In this document: piece after piece, positions 23,228 through 35,619 of the stretch | How positions within the stretch are numbered: position 1 is the first letter of the stretch | Layout: each line of letters begins with the position of its first letter | Source of the DNA: Calamus simplicifolius | Lineage: Eukaryota > Streptophyta > Magnoliopsida > Arecales > Arecaceae | Reading direction: 5' to 3' | Assembly: GCA_900491605.1 (NCBI GenBank) | Contig: UESW01004009.1 | Coordinates: forward strand, 1,284,033-1,348,032 | Length of the DNA stretch: 64,000 bases | Notes under the pieces: model-generated | What the model was told of the DNA's origin: nothing | Database searches by the model: none | What the model saw: only the letters and a program-made list of their open reading frames with translations | Program-made: the position numbers and the translations under genes

Positions 23228-23408
23228 TAGATATAAAAAATAATAATAAAAAAATAACTTTGAGGATTTTTTTCCCACGAAACCGCCTTGCTTTAGCGCC
23301 CTCCCACCTCGCTGCGTTCTTTCTGATCTCTTCTCGACCGCCGATAGAGTACTGCATATTTTTGCCGTTTCGGAAACAGAGGGAGGGAGGAAGCGAAAGG
23401 AGGCGGCC
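23228..23408 (+). promoter_or_regulatory. Y14 core promoter and 5' UTR region
   Basis: A TATA-like GATATAAAAA at about 23231-23240 lies 170 bp upstream of the ATG. The sequence then becomes GC-richer (CTCCCACCTCGC) and ends in a purine-rich leader with GGCGGCC directly before ATG. The TSS was not determined. Confidence 0.4.
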
Positions 23409-26400
23409 ATGGCGGCGAACGCGGCGGACGTGGAGGTGGTGGACTTCGAGCCGGACGACGACGATCTCATGGACGAGGACGGCGGCGCCGACGTCGACGC
23501 CGCCCCCGCGGCCCCTCCCCACCCTAAGCTCCGCTCCACCATCACTGGCGGCGATTCCTCCGCCGGCCCCAAGAAGACCAAGGGCCGCGGCTTCCGGGAG
23601 GAGGCTACCGCTGCGGAGCGCAACAACCGCTTCGCCGGCAGGGACTTCGAGTCGCTCGACTCCGACGGCGGCCCCGGCCCCCAACGATGTTAGTCCTCCT
23701 CTCCCTTTGATCTTTTCCTCTCTATTTCTAGGGTCTTCTAGGCGGTATCGTTTTAGGGTTTCTCCATACGTGCTTATGTGCCGACATCTTCTCTCTGGAT
23801 TTGGGCGCCTTTAGATTAGGTTTTCTGGTTCGTGCGCGGCCTTTTCTTATAGATCTTTAGCTTTGGAAACCGAAAGCTCTGGGATCTGTTCTTTCGCACA
23901 AGTTCGGTGAGGTTTCGGTGTGATTTACTTGGCAGTTGAAATATCAAAGCTTGTTGTTTTGATACTTTGGAGCAACAAATGAAACTAAGAAGATGGATGG
24001 TTATGAAGTGATGTGAGCTCGTTTCAGTTGATAATACTGGGGTCTGTACGTTGCAGCGAATATTTGTTGTTTGTTAAACAATGCGAACTAAAGAGAGATG
24101 ATGTGAATAACAAAATTTGCCTTGGCCATCTTCACATCGATGTCAGTTAGCCATGGCTTTTGTGCATTAGGTTTCTTTATGGAATAAAAAATTAGGAAGG
24201 AATGGTTTACACTAATTTTATGCAAAAAAAATTTGATGGATTCAGTAGAAATCTGTTGAAGCTGAAGCTCTGTTCTATGAATTTGGTCTTATTCTACTTT
24301 GCTTTGAGTATAATTCTCTTTTGGGTTGAAAGATGGGGAAATGATTTATGATCTTAAGGTCTTTGTAGAATTGGATCAGCCACACCTTTTGTAAATCTGC
24401 AGTAATTCTTTTTTGCTTTCAGAATTTGGGGAGTTCATTGTTATAAGGAGAAGCAGAAGTTTGGAGTTTTACTTTTCTAGTGTCGAATCAAGAAACTAAG
24501 AGCCTGTTTGATATTGCTTTTGCTTTTTGAAATGAACTAGGCTGAACAACATGATGAAGCCCTTTAGTCTTTTGAAACTGTTTCTAAATTCTTTGGATCT
24601 TTTGGAAGAAAATATTTATTGCTTTCAGAAAAGTGAGAAAATAGAACCTAGAAATACCATGAGTTTTTGCAAATGCTATCTTTCAACATCAATCACCATG
24701 CAATATTCCTCTAATTTGTAGAGGAGTAAAAACATACAACAATAATGATGCCAAACAAGCCCTAATCTTTTTAAAGTCAAAATGATCTGCACTAATAGTA
24801 AGTAATATGCCCTTTAGTACAGTCAACATCTTGCAAAGTGATCCTGCGTGAGAGCGCAAAAGTGATCCTGCGTGAGAGTGACTTGCGCTTGCTAAAATTA
24901 TGGAGTTTGCTTTCTTGATGATTTCTGATAGTTAGCATTCCTTTTATCTGGTTGACGTGTATCTTTTATGGAATTAACTAATTCCATTAGTTAAATTATC
25001 AAAGTAGGAATATACATGATTTGGATGGTTTTTGCAACAGGACAAAATTTTAAATTTCATGGAAACATATTTTGTTTTTGTGTTGTTTAAGATGTTGGAG
25101 ATAGAAGTTTCTTAACATTGATGGGAACTTATGCATAGATAAAGTCAGCCTCAAAAGTGTAGAAATGATCAAAAAGTCAATGTTGATAAAACTGGTTGCC
25201 AATTAGCACATTCTCTTATTGTTGGTTCTCCATCTATATTATTGCATGGCAAAATCAAAGTTTTTCTATTAATGAAAATAGCTTGTTAAAAAAGCATCAA
25301 AATTAGATAATTGAATAAGTGAAGCGTTCATTCTATTAAGTAATTATCTTACATTGAAGCTCTCCTGAGATGCATAAAAATTTGTGCATAGACCAAATTA
25401 GAGTGTTTGACTTTTTAGCGAGAATTATTCATGTGCCCATGTCCATGTGACATATATCAAAAGTGGTGCTTTCTGCAAAAGACATTGGATACATGCATTA
25501 ATGTTTTTGGTTGATAATTGTTGAAAAAATTTAGATGAAGCTCGCATCTCTTTTGATTGGTACATATAAAAGAAGTGAAGTTTTTTAAGAGCTTAGTGGA
25601 AAAATGCAAAGTGGGGGCCTGTTAAATTGTTCTTTGGATCAATTTAAATGTAGATTCAAGATTGATAAAATTAAGAAAATCATTTTCACCGGATGAATAA
25701 TTTTCTTTTTGTATTAGATTTCTTTTTTGCAGAATAGTTGTCTGCAGAGTCACTTCCAACCTATGTAGTCATACTAGATTCCCAAGTTTTATATGCAGCA
25801 GGAAAAATTCTCATGGAGAGATACCAAAAACAAGGTTTGCATAGGGAATGATCATGTTTGCATTTTGTCTTCAGCTTCAGCTGTCATCACACTATAATAA
25901 ATCTTATAATGGTGAGAAACACCAATTATAATATCTTCAATGCGAGATAATGGTCCCTTTTAGTAACTTCATCCCTGTTAAATTAGTGGACTAGAGGATT
26001 TGTGCGAATATTTCACCAAAATGTAATAAAAAGATGCATACATCCACTGTAGTGAACAAAAGGAATATGTGGAAGATATTGGTCCAAATAAGATATTTTC
26101 AAAAGATTTCGGGACTTTTTATCATACTCTCAAAAATCATATCATAATCAAGTAGTTCCATGATCTTGTATTATTTAAGGGTAATTTAATTTTGGCTATT
26201 TATTGCTGTTGTCATGATCAACCACCAGCAGCTTGGCCTTGTCATCATTACATTATTCCTAGCATTTTCGATCAAAATGGGGTTGGGTATAAAGCACGGC
26301 TCTAAGTCAAGAAGGCTTCTAGAAAGAATCTAGGAAACAATATTCTGATTGGCCGTTTACCAGTCAAACCTTCAAGAATTGGTGCTGCTTGTCACCAAGG

Positions 26401-29400
26401 CAGTTTTAAGCAATGGAGGGACCTGACTATCAAATGTAGAAGGCCAGATAGCAAGTATAGAGATCAACTTTATTGACCACAATTTGTGCTCATACCATCT
26501 CAGATGTTTCCAACATTCCCCTTATATTAGAAAGTTTATTGCAGTTGGTGAAATTTGACAAGTTTGGCTTAGGGAGCTATGTCCATCTCTAAGGTGCAAA
26601 TTACAAGTCAAGAAGAGGATGAAACATGGTCCCATATATTGATACTATACTTTTTCTCTCTATGAAATGCAAAGCTTACAATTCCTCGTTCACACTGCTT
26701 GTAGGGAATGCATGTTTGTGCTTCTTGATAGATAGTTTCTATCTTCATGTTCTTACTAAATATATCAGAGTAATTTATTTTTTTGTCCCAAAATCATCAA
26801 GATGTGGTTATCGTGAAGACATGATTTATTTTTGCATACTCTTCACAGTTTAGTAAATTTATTTTTATTTTTGATAATTTATTAAATAAAAAAACAGTAA
26901 ATTTAAGGATAGAAGGACATGATAATATGAGTAACAAATGAAAATAATTTTTTTTAGTAGATTTAGCATACTTGAGGTTGAAAATGTTTTGAGTAAAATG
27001 AAATGTAAAGGCATTAGGGCCAGATATGATCCCCATTGAGGTTTGGAAAGGCTTAGAAGAAATTAGAGTCATGTGGTTAACCAATTTATTTAACAAGATT
27101 GTAGCAACTAAAAAATGTCGAATGATTGAAGAAAAAGATATTAATATCCGTATACAAAAATAAAAGAGATATTCAAAGCGGTGCAAATTATAGGGATTAA
27201 GCTAATGAGTCATACAATAAATTATGGAGAGTAATAGAAAATTGATTAAGAGCTGAAACTTTGGTGTCAAATAATCAATTTGGATTTATGCATGCCTAGA
27301 AGATCGACCATGGAAGCTATTTATCTATTAAGAAGATTGATGGAGAGATATAGAGAAAAGAAAAAAGATCTTTATATGGTTTTTATTGATTTAGAGAAAG
27401 CATATGATAGAGTACCTAGAGAAATATATGGTGGGTTTTAGAGGGAAAAAAGGAGTTACCAAAAGGTACATAGAATTGATAAATATGTATGATAGAGCAA
27501 TAACTATTGTTAAAATAACAATAAGAAAAACTAGTGAGTTTTCAATTACTGCAGGTTTACATCAAAGATCTGCCTTAAGTCCGTATTTTTTGTATTAGTT
27601 ATGGATGGATTAACCAAACATATTTAAAATGATATCATGGTGAATGTTATTTACAGATGATATAGTGTTGATTGATGAAACTAAATCTGGAGTAAATGCT
27701 AAGCTAGAGATTTGGAGAGAGGCTTTAGAATCTAAAGGTTTTAAGATTAGTAGAACTAAAATTGAATGCATGAAATATAATTTTAGTGAAAGTAGTAATA
27801 CAAATGAAGAGACAATAACGATTGTAAGTCAAAGGTACCAAGGAGTAAAAAATTTAGGTATTTGGGATCAATTATCCAGCAAAAGGTAAAATAGGTGAAT
27901 ATATAAATAATAGAATTAAAGCAGGATGGATTAAGTGGAGGAGTGCTTCGGAAATATTGAATGATTGACGCATTCCATTAAAATTGAAAGAAAAATTTTA
28001 TAAAATCGCTATTACGCCAGCTATGCTATATGGAATAGTGTTGGGCAATATTGAAACATGTGAATAAATTAAGTGTAAAAAAATGCACATATTAAGATGG
28101 ATATGTGGTAAAACTTTAAAAGATAGAATTAGAAATAAGCATATACGAGAAATGATAGGAGTAGCCCCAATTGAAGATAAAATGAGAGAAAATTGGTTAG
28201 GGTGGCTTGGACATATACAATGAAAACCTTTAAATGCTTCGTTAAAAAGAGTGATTTTTTAATAGTTCATGATAATGATAGAGATAGAGGTAGACCTAAA
28301 CTAATATGGACGGAAGTAATTAAGAGAGATATAACTATTTGTAATTTGAGTATCGATTTAGTCCTTAATAGAGCAGAGCAGAGGAAGCAGATTCATTTAG
28401 TCGATCCCATGTAGTTGGGAAAAGACTTAGATGAGTTGAGTATACTTTTCACAGTTTACTTTTCAATTAATTGAAATAGAAGGCTTAACTTTTTTTGTGC
28501 TCTCAGAAATTGTAGTTAACTTTTATTCCAAGATATTTATTTTTGCTAACTAGGAAGGGTATTGGCTATGAAGGGAGGGAGGTTATTAAAGGGGAGGGTT
28601 GACTGATTGTCGTGTTCACCTGCACTAGAGCAAGTATTGGCTGAAATGGCATCTTTTTCAATGGTGCAAATGTCGATGTAGACACTGTTTCATTAGCCTA
28701 CTCAGCTTATTGGACTGGTAGTAATACCATTTGTTAAGTGGGAGGATCTTCATGATGGAAGGAGTGATTTTACTAGACAATTTTGCATGGTGTGCCTTAA
28801 TTTGCTTGAGAAGCCATTGAAGGAGACTGTTAAAGCTGAAGACTTCTCTTCCCATTATACTTTTTAGTGTTGTATTAGAGTTCTATTTTAGGGAGGTTGT
28901 AGAGTTTCATTTCATACCAGCCTTATGGTAAGATTATATGGAAGTTTCGTTTCTTGGAAACTAAATTGCACTCTTCATGGATTGTCCATTTTCATGTTCC
29001 ATATCATTAGTTTTTCTATGTTGCAGACATTGCATCATGAGTTTTCTCCTTGTACTTTTTTCATGCAGATTCGTATCAAGAAAAGGAAAGCTCAAACCAA
29101 AAGAGAAACTAATATTATATCTGTCTGCTTATCTTTTCCTTATTTTTTACCTAGATTTCTATAATTTTCCTGTGACAATCCTGGCATTCTTATTCTTTGA
29201 GGTTTATTCATGAAATTTACATGATATTATGAATGATTTCTCTTGTGCCATCCTTCTTTGAGAGTCATGACATGAGATTTCTATACAATTTCATTTTTTT
29301 GTCTATTTTCCACTTATATCCATGGATTTTACTGAATTTCAGCATAGTATATGTTCTTAGCTCATTAAAATACTTTAATACTTTTATTTGTAGGAAAACT

Positions 29401-32400
29401 CATTGTGCTCTTGACATGTTAAGTTTGCATATACTTTGTCCAACGGCTTGTCAAAAGCACTGATTTTTTTTTTACTGTACTTTCTTTTGTTTGCCATTTT
29501 TCTTTTGTAAATTTTACAGCTATTGAAGGATGGATTATACTGGTCACTGGGGTTCATGAGGAGGCTCAAGAAGATGATCTCCATAATGCTTTTCGTGAAT
29601 TTGGGCAGGTCAAGAATTTGCATCTAAATCTAGACCGTCGTACTGGTTTTGTCAAGGTAAATGAGCTACTTCCATTCTAATAGCTTTAAAAGATCATAAT
29701 GGTCTCACCTACCAAGTCAGTGACATCTCCTTCCAATCTTACAACTTGGGGATTCTTCTTGCTTGAGCAATTGGTCGTTGGATTATTTCTTAAAATGTTA
29801 TATTCTCCTATAAAGGTAGTTTGCATATTGAAATTTGTTAACAATAACCATGGCCTTTGAGCCAGGTCCTACCTATTTGAGGTCATTTTGTGAATCGTCA
29901 TTTGCTAATTACTTCTACCATTAAAAATGGACTATCTTTCATTTCATTGGAAAGCTTTTCCATACTATTTCACAAGATGTCATCTGTATTACCTCGGTAT
30001 TCTTTTTCCTATGACCCAAGTCCTTTGCTTATTACTATAAGACCTATCCTTAGCGGAACCATCTCAATCTTTTTTGTTTTACATATTCATACCACCTTGG
30101 CTGCTTAAGCATCACCTTTTTTCTCCTTCAATTGGTATAATTTCTGTAGTTGCTTTGGTGCATTTGTTTCTCGCTATGTCCTTAGTTTTCCACTCATTCA
30201 CCTTTAAATTCCTATTTCTGTTAGCTCAAGGACAACTATGTTAATTACAAAGGAACCTAATTAAAAATATCATTATTTTAAATTTCATTGAAATTAACAC
30301 GACTCTGAAGCAATGAAATATTAGTTCATGGATTCGGTATATGTTAAATTTTTTATTGGTTTGGAGGCAAATTTACTGATTTATTATTAATTTATTAATT
30401 GATTGGTATGAGGGCGGGTCTTGGTGCAACTCTTTTGACCTGAATGTTATAGGTTTTTTAAAAAAAGGAAATAGCCTCTCCTCATGTAAAAGTAAGGCTG
30501 CATATATCTGACCCTCCCTGTCTCTTTGCATGTAGTAGTAAGGCTGCATATATCTGACCCTCCCTAATCTCTTACTAGCGGAGCTTGGGACACTATCTTT
30601 AATTGCCTGGAAAAACATATTTCACTTATTTTTGAGGGGAACATTTCACATAAAATTACTAAAATAGTGTTTTAATTTAATATTATCTCTGTCCTACTAA
30701 TAAAAGATAGAGTATATGATTGGACAACTGCATCTTTTCATTCTGAACAAAAAAGTTACATCATAAAAAACTCAAACCTTGATTATATTGCACTTTTTAG
30801 AAACACAATTACTACCAACCATGGCTATTTGATATCTCTCATGTTCTGCTTAGTTCTTCGTTGACAATGATGAACTGTTGATTTAGATGTCCTTGGATAA
30901 TTGAACCCTAATCTGTAGAATCATGTTTGTACCCATTGTAACAAGAAATCTTGGTTTGATTTGGTTTTTGTTAGGCCTTAGACAAGTTCCTCTTGATCTG
31001 GTATGGTTGTCAAACTTCAATCTCTTTTTACCTGGTAAGCCTAGGTTAAGCATCCTATCAATTGTATTTCATGTGATCTGGTTTCACTGACCCACCCAGG
31101 TTGTGCCTTGTGGATCTTCCCTGTTTGAGTCTTACAGGAGGATAAGGATGGAAATATTTTATCAAGACTCATTTCGTAAAAGAGAAACTTTTCTTGGAAT
31201 TTGGTATGGGGATGTGAAGATCGTTGCTAGTAATGGGAGCAAGGGAATGTTGGTATTCTTGGTATTCAAATGCTTTTTTTTTTTGTCCGCAAGCAGCAAT
31301 TTAAGTGCTTGCTTTTGAGACCTTTAGTAGTGGCATACTACTTAGAGAATTCATTCCTACTCATGCTGTAGAGTTTGTTGCTTGCAAACTTTTAGGTACT
31401 TTTAGCACTAGCCATTTTTACTGTGAGTTTATTTAACCACCCTCAAGGAACTCTTTATGAATTTTACTCATTTGAGTCAAAGCACCAACAATCATTTTGA
31501 AGAATAATCAAATTATCGCAAGTGTTATGCATGATATAGATCATATTTCTTGGACCTGCTCATCTGTATGTTGGCTACTTTTTCAAGTTGGACCTTATCC
31601 ACCATATCTGGTATGTTTTGGGTCTAGTTTGGTGTTTGATTAATTGTGGCATGACACTTGCCTCACCTTACAAATGTGGATTCAGTGGTGGTTTGAACCA
31701 TTCAAAATAGTTGCCTTTCTTCATGGTCTAGGACAGGGAATTAATGAAAGAAAGGCAGCTCACCATTGGAGCAATTTGAACCGATGCCTCTTGCATGTGA
31801 GCAAACAAAGCTACTACCACATTGTTTCTTGTACATTGCATAAGATACTACACTTAATATATTGTATAAGGTTTACTAACCTTTTTGGCTTAAACCTTTG
31901 TTTCAATTTTTTGTCTTGCCAAGTTCTAGTACCATTTCCTCATATTTGAATTGAACTTTGTGCAAATATGTCTTAGAGTTTGAAGTTCTTCGCTTTTAGT
32001 AGAGCACACTACCTTTCTATGTTAAATCTAAAAGAAATGCTGGAAGTGCTTCGCAAGGATGACATTTAATGTTATGGTGGTACTGGGGTCAAAGTTTGTC
32101 TGAAAATAAAGAGGGAATTGCACTTTGGCTAGTACCATTTCTTGTTAATTGGCATTGCAATGATTTGAATGTTGTGGTGGACTATATGAGAAGTTAATTT
32201 TAAGTATCTTTAATATGGAAATGATGAGTTTTCGATATACTAGGGCTGGTTTTATCAAGGAGATGGAATTTTGTATATCCTAGTGTTCATGTACTTTGAG
32301 GTGCATGTTAGAAAAAAAGGTTCTATAACAATATAGATGGAATTTTGTATATCCTAGAGTTCATATACTTTGAGGTGCATGTTAGAAAAAAGGTTATATA

Positions 32401-33239
32401 ATATGAATCTCTTTGGAGGGATAAAATTTAGAAATAGATAATCTCAAGGAATTATGCAAATAATAGAGCTTAATGGCAAGGCCTCTCTTTCTTATATGTA
32501 AGGAGAGTCTGAAGGGTAAGGAACATACGGACAAATTAGTTCTCCAAAATTGTCCATACCTTTATCATCACATTAATAAATTTTTCAATGTTAATAAATT
32601 AGTTGCCCACCTAGCGGCAAATTTGTCTTTCTCAATAGTTCATACTTACGTATTAGTTAGCTTTCACTATAAATTTGCCTAAATGATTTCTTGATTTTTC
32701 TTAGAAAATTTGGAGTCACTTTTTATGTTCAAGATGTGTTCATTTATCTTGGATAGACATACACAAGCTAAGATAAAGTAGTTATTTAACAAAGCAAAGA
32801 AGGAAGATCAGTAGCATCTAATAAGGGAGATGGTAGGCTAATGGCAGTTCCGATAGTGGTGGGCATGGGCTAAACCAGGCCAAGGTTAAAATGGGCATCT
32901 TCAGTCATCGAGCCAAGTATGGCTAGCCTGATGTGAATCTCTCAAGACCCGGCTTAGTCCGGCCCGCACTTATATATTATTATATATGAGGTGTTGGTTG
33001 GGATATTTTGGGTGCATGTCTCTTTTCCAATGTTTGATTCCTTCCCAAAACCTTTAAAAAATATTTTACATCAGCACACATACACACATACACAAAAATA
33101 TAAATTCTTAGGCCAAGCCGAGTCAGGCCTATTATTTTTAAGGTTAGGTCTGGCCTGAAATTTGAATGGGTCTAAAAAATTAGCCCTAGTCTAGCTTTGT
33201 TGGCCAAAAACTTTAGCCCAGGCCTTGAAAATCCACCCC

Positions 33240-33270
<31 letters not shown>

Positions 33271-35619
33271 ATGTTCCGATGGTATGATTGTAATTGTAAA
33301 GTGGGCATTGATGGACACCTACAAATATGCCTTCTGCCCCTCCCCAAGGGACAAGAAGTGACCTGATGAGAGATGAAGTTAAAGGTCTCAAGAGTTTGCA
33401 ACTCCATAGATCTTGATTTTTTTTTTTGTGTGCGCGCGCGCACGCGTGCACTTGTGCATTATTCTTTCTACTTACGACACCATCCACGTTACTTCTTGTT
33501 TTGGGAATTTGGTTTTGCTTTGAAAGTGTGACATGACTCAATGCTACTCTTATCCTTGCAAACTCCAATCCTATTGACTCAGCATTTCAATATTTTATAT
33601 TTTACCATATAGTCTGCACTGCTTTTGGAACAAGCACATTTTCCATTGTAGTTCTTCAGCCTACAAAGTTGTCTAGATTACTCATTTGCCATCTTTTATG
33701 GGATTTAATAAAATATCTGTTTTAAAAAAGCAATTTGCACAGTTGCCTATGCATATCCAATACCCTTATCGCCCTGCATGCTGTCCAAGCTGCCTCAGGT
33801 GGATGGACCTCAAGGTGGATGCCCAAGTGGCTCACATAAGCTACAGCCTTGGTTATGTCATATGTGGCCTTCTGCCTCCTCGATATTTTTGTCTCATTTT
33901 CTCTGATTTTTATTGAGTTACTTCTAATATTTCTACTCTGTTATCTGTTATCATGAATTTAATATTTTATTAATATTTTTAAATTAAAAAAACCATATAA
34001 GTGCCCACCTAAGCAGATACACACTGCTTAAGCACTATGTGGAACCTTTACAATTACTGCCCATATACTATAACTGGAAATTTGTATTAACAGTATTTTA
34101 TTGACAACAATATTTTAACAGGACTCAGGTATATGCTCCACATTTGTATGACCATTATTTGCTGTGTTTGATGAAACTTGCTTCACAGTTCTGCAGTATC
34201 ACTTTTATTGGACTAAATACTTGAAAGGATAACTCACTCTGTTAATTTAACTTCCACAAAACTCCCTACAAGTACTTCATATAACTGTAACCATAAACCA
34301 TACAGTTTTGATGAGGCATAGTTTGTCATAAGTTCATGCTAGTGTGGTGATGGGTTGTTTCCAATACAGAGATTCTACATTTGCAACTTTCCCTTACTAA
34401 AACTCTGCATTTTTGTGGTTCCCCATTATATACCTTGTTTCAGAAAATAAAAAGTAAAAGTCAAGTGCTCGGTCCTTCTTGTATTGTGCTAAGATTTAAC
34501 CATACTAATTCCTTAATTTGTATTGATAAGGCTCAGGAAAAACTGTGCCTTTTTACAATTAATCTGAAAACATGAATTTGAAGGATCATGTACTCTACAC
34601 CCAAACTCTTCATTAAGTAATTTCAAAGTGTGCATTGGATAATTTCTTTATTTTTTTGCTTCTGTAGTTTGCCACTCATGGTTTTATCTTTGAACCTTTT
34701 ATGAGATAGGGGTATGCGCTAATTGAATATGAGACGTTCAAGGAAGCACAAGATGCAATTACAACACTGAATGGGACTGAACTTCTCACACAAACTATTT
34801 ATGTTGACTGGGCATTTAGCAATGGTCCATTCAGACGCAGAAATGCGAGGAGGAGGTGAAATTCTATATACTTGACCAATCCTTGTTGTCAGTCTAGTGT
34901 TCTCTTTTGAGCTTTACTTTAGTCTCTGCATTAGCACATGGAAATTGTTTTGTACCACATATGCTTGTACGGTTAAGCTGATTGATGTTTGATTCTCAGA
35001 CATCTATATAGTCTCAATGTTCTAAGCTTTTCTGGTTTTTTTTTTTCTTTTTTTTTTTTCTTTTCATTTTTTGTGTTTGCTCCCAACAACTCTCCCCCAA
35101 CCTTTCTATGTTTAGGCTCCTGTTTGTTATTCGTGTGATCTGAGAATGATCTTTAGGCCCTTGAGTATTCCTAGTTGATCATATGTCAAATGAAAAGTAC
35201 ATAAGATGTAGTCATTGATTTTCCAGGTTCATCAGAATGTATTCATCATATGCATGACATAACTTGATTTTCTTGCTGCCCATATTGACTTTGTAGTTGC
35301 TCCAAGATTTGCTCTTATTAATGATGCTGGTGGACCTGGTCTTATGGTCATTAGGATCTCCGAAAACTGGTCCTCATTCTGTTACAGCCACTAATCTCTC
35401 ATGCATGATAACAATAGCACACTTGATTTCATGCTTTATTTCAATATTTTCTCAATCCAAATTATTTTTTTACTTTATTGTTGCTGCATGCTAGATGTAA
35501 TTCCAATGTTTTCTCAGTGAAATGCAGTACTGTTATGTGTAGTGTGACATTTTTCTCCAATCCTTTGCAGATCACCACGTGCTCACCGTTCAAGGAGTCC
35601 ACCTAGGCGTAGATATTGA
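23409..35619 (+). CDS. Y14: RNA-binding protein Y14/RBM8A, exon junction complex core
   Basis: Four coding exons: 23409-23688, 29520-29656, 34710-34855 and 35571-35619 (stop TGA 35617-35619). All junctions are GT-AG and the frames join cleanly (280+137+146+49 = 612 nt, 203 residues). The N-terminus is acidic (VVDFEPDDDDLMDEDGG), followed by the conserved AAERNNRFAGRDFESLDSD segment. The single RRM runs from about residue 94 to 172, with RNP2-like WIILVTGVHEE and RNP1 KGYALIEYE. The tail is Arg/Ser-rich and ends RSRSPPRRRY. By family knowledge Y14 pairs with Mago in the exon junction complex, marks spliced mRNAs in the nucleus, and acts in mRNA export, localisation and NMD. Length and layout match other plant Y14 proteins. 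The introns are large and full of transposons, but the coding sequence shows no damage. Confidence 0.97.
24500..24762. mobile_element. Tourist/PIF-Harbinger-like MITE in Y14 intron 1
   Basis: 263-bp non-coding element. Its ends GAGCCTGTTTGATATTGC and (reverse complement of right end) GGGCTTGTTTGGCATC form imperfect terminal inverted repeats. It is flanked by TAA on both sides (24497-24499 and 24763-24765), the 3-bp target duplication of PIF/Harbinger elements. Confidence 0.6.
24834..24882. repeat. 23-bp tandem duplication in Y14 intron 1
   Basis: AAAGTGATCCTGCGTGAGAG occurs twice in direct succession. Confidence 0.8.
26853..28441 (+). mobile_element. RTE LINE (1589 bp, 5'-truncated) in Y14 intron 1
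   Basis: Broken frames of ORF2 reverse transcriptase: IRPDMIPIEVWKGLEEIRV, NYRGIKLMSHTIN, then RRLMERYREKKKDLYMVFID followed by LEKAYDRVPRE, the RT palm region. LFTDDIVLIDE at about 27645-27676 carries a DD pair in the YADD position. The C-terminal part includes GRPKLIWTEVIKRDITIC and LNRAEQRKQIHLVDPM. It ends with GTAGTTGGGAAAAGACTTAG and GAGTT. Flanked by a 17-bp TSD with one mismatch (ATACTCTTCACAGTTTA at 26836-26852, ATACTTTTCACAGTTTA at 28442-28458). Inactive because of multiple stops and frameshifts. Confidence 0.92.
30408..30600 (+). mobile_element. tRNA-derived SINE (Au-like) with internal duplication, in Y14 intron 2
   Basis: Starts with a box A-like GGGCGGGTCTTGGTGCAAC. A degenerate box B area (GACCTGAATGTTATAGGTTT) and ATAGCCTCTCCTC follow. 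Then comes GTAAGGCTGCATATATCTGA with CCCTCCCT, and a tail AGCGGAGCTTGGGACACT. This order matches tRNA-derived plant SINEs of the Au type. The GTAAGGCTGC block is present twice (30492 and 30538, 46 bp apart). A possible short TSD, TTAATTG, flanks it. Confidence 0.65.
32263..32400. repeat. 74-bp tandem duplication in Y14 intron 2
   Basis: GATGGAATTTTGTATATCCT and TTTGAGGTGCATGTTAGAAA occur in the same order twice, with a few mismatches. Confidence 0.85.
32855..33272. mobile_element. hAT-like MITE (418 bp) with a 30-C run in its right end, Y14 intron 2
   Basis: Flanked by a perfect 8-bp target duplication, GTTCCGAT, at 32847-32854 and 33273-33280, the hAT signature. The left end reads AGTGGTGGGCATGGGCT. 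The right end, read in reverse complement, starts AT, then a G-run, then TGGGGTGGATTTTCAAGGCC, giving an imperfect terminal inverted repeat. The interior has GGCC/GGCCTG motifs typical of non-autonomous hAT elements and no ORF. The C homopolymer occupies 33241-33270. Confidence 0.75.

Noticed and set aside
23207..23814. Long alternative-frame ORFs at the Y14 first exon
   Set aside because: Caused by the high GC content of exon 1. The Y14 frame is fixed by splicing to exons 2-4.
33241..33270. C-run as an assembly gap filler
   Set aside because: It sits exactly within the terminal repeat of a MITE with an intact 8-bp TSD, so a biological or polymerase-slippage origin is more likely; length still needs checking.
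33191..33568. Frames with poly-Gly over the C-run
   Set aside because: Homopolymer artefact inside the hAT-like MITE.
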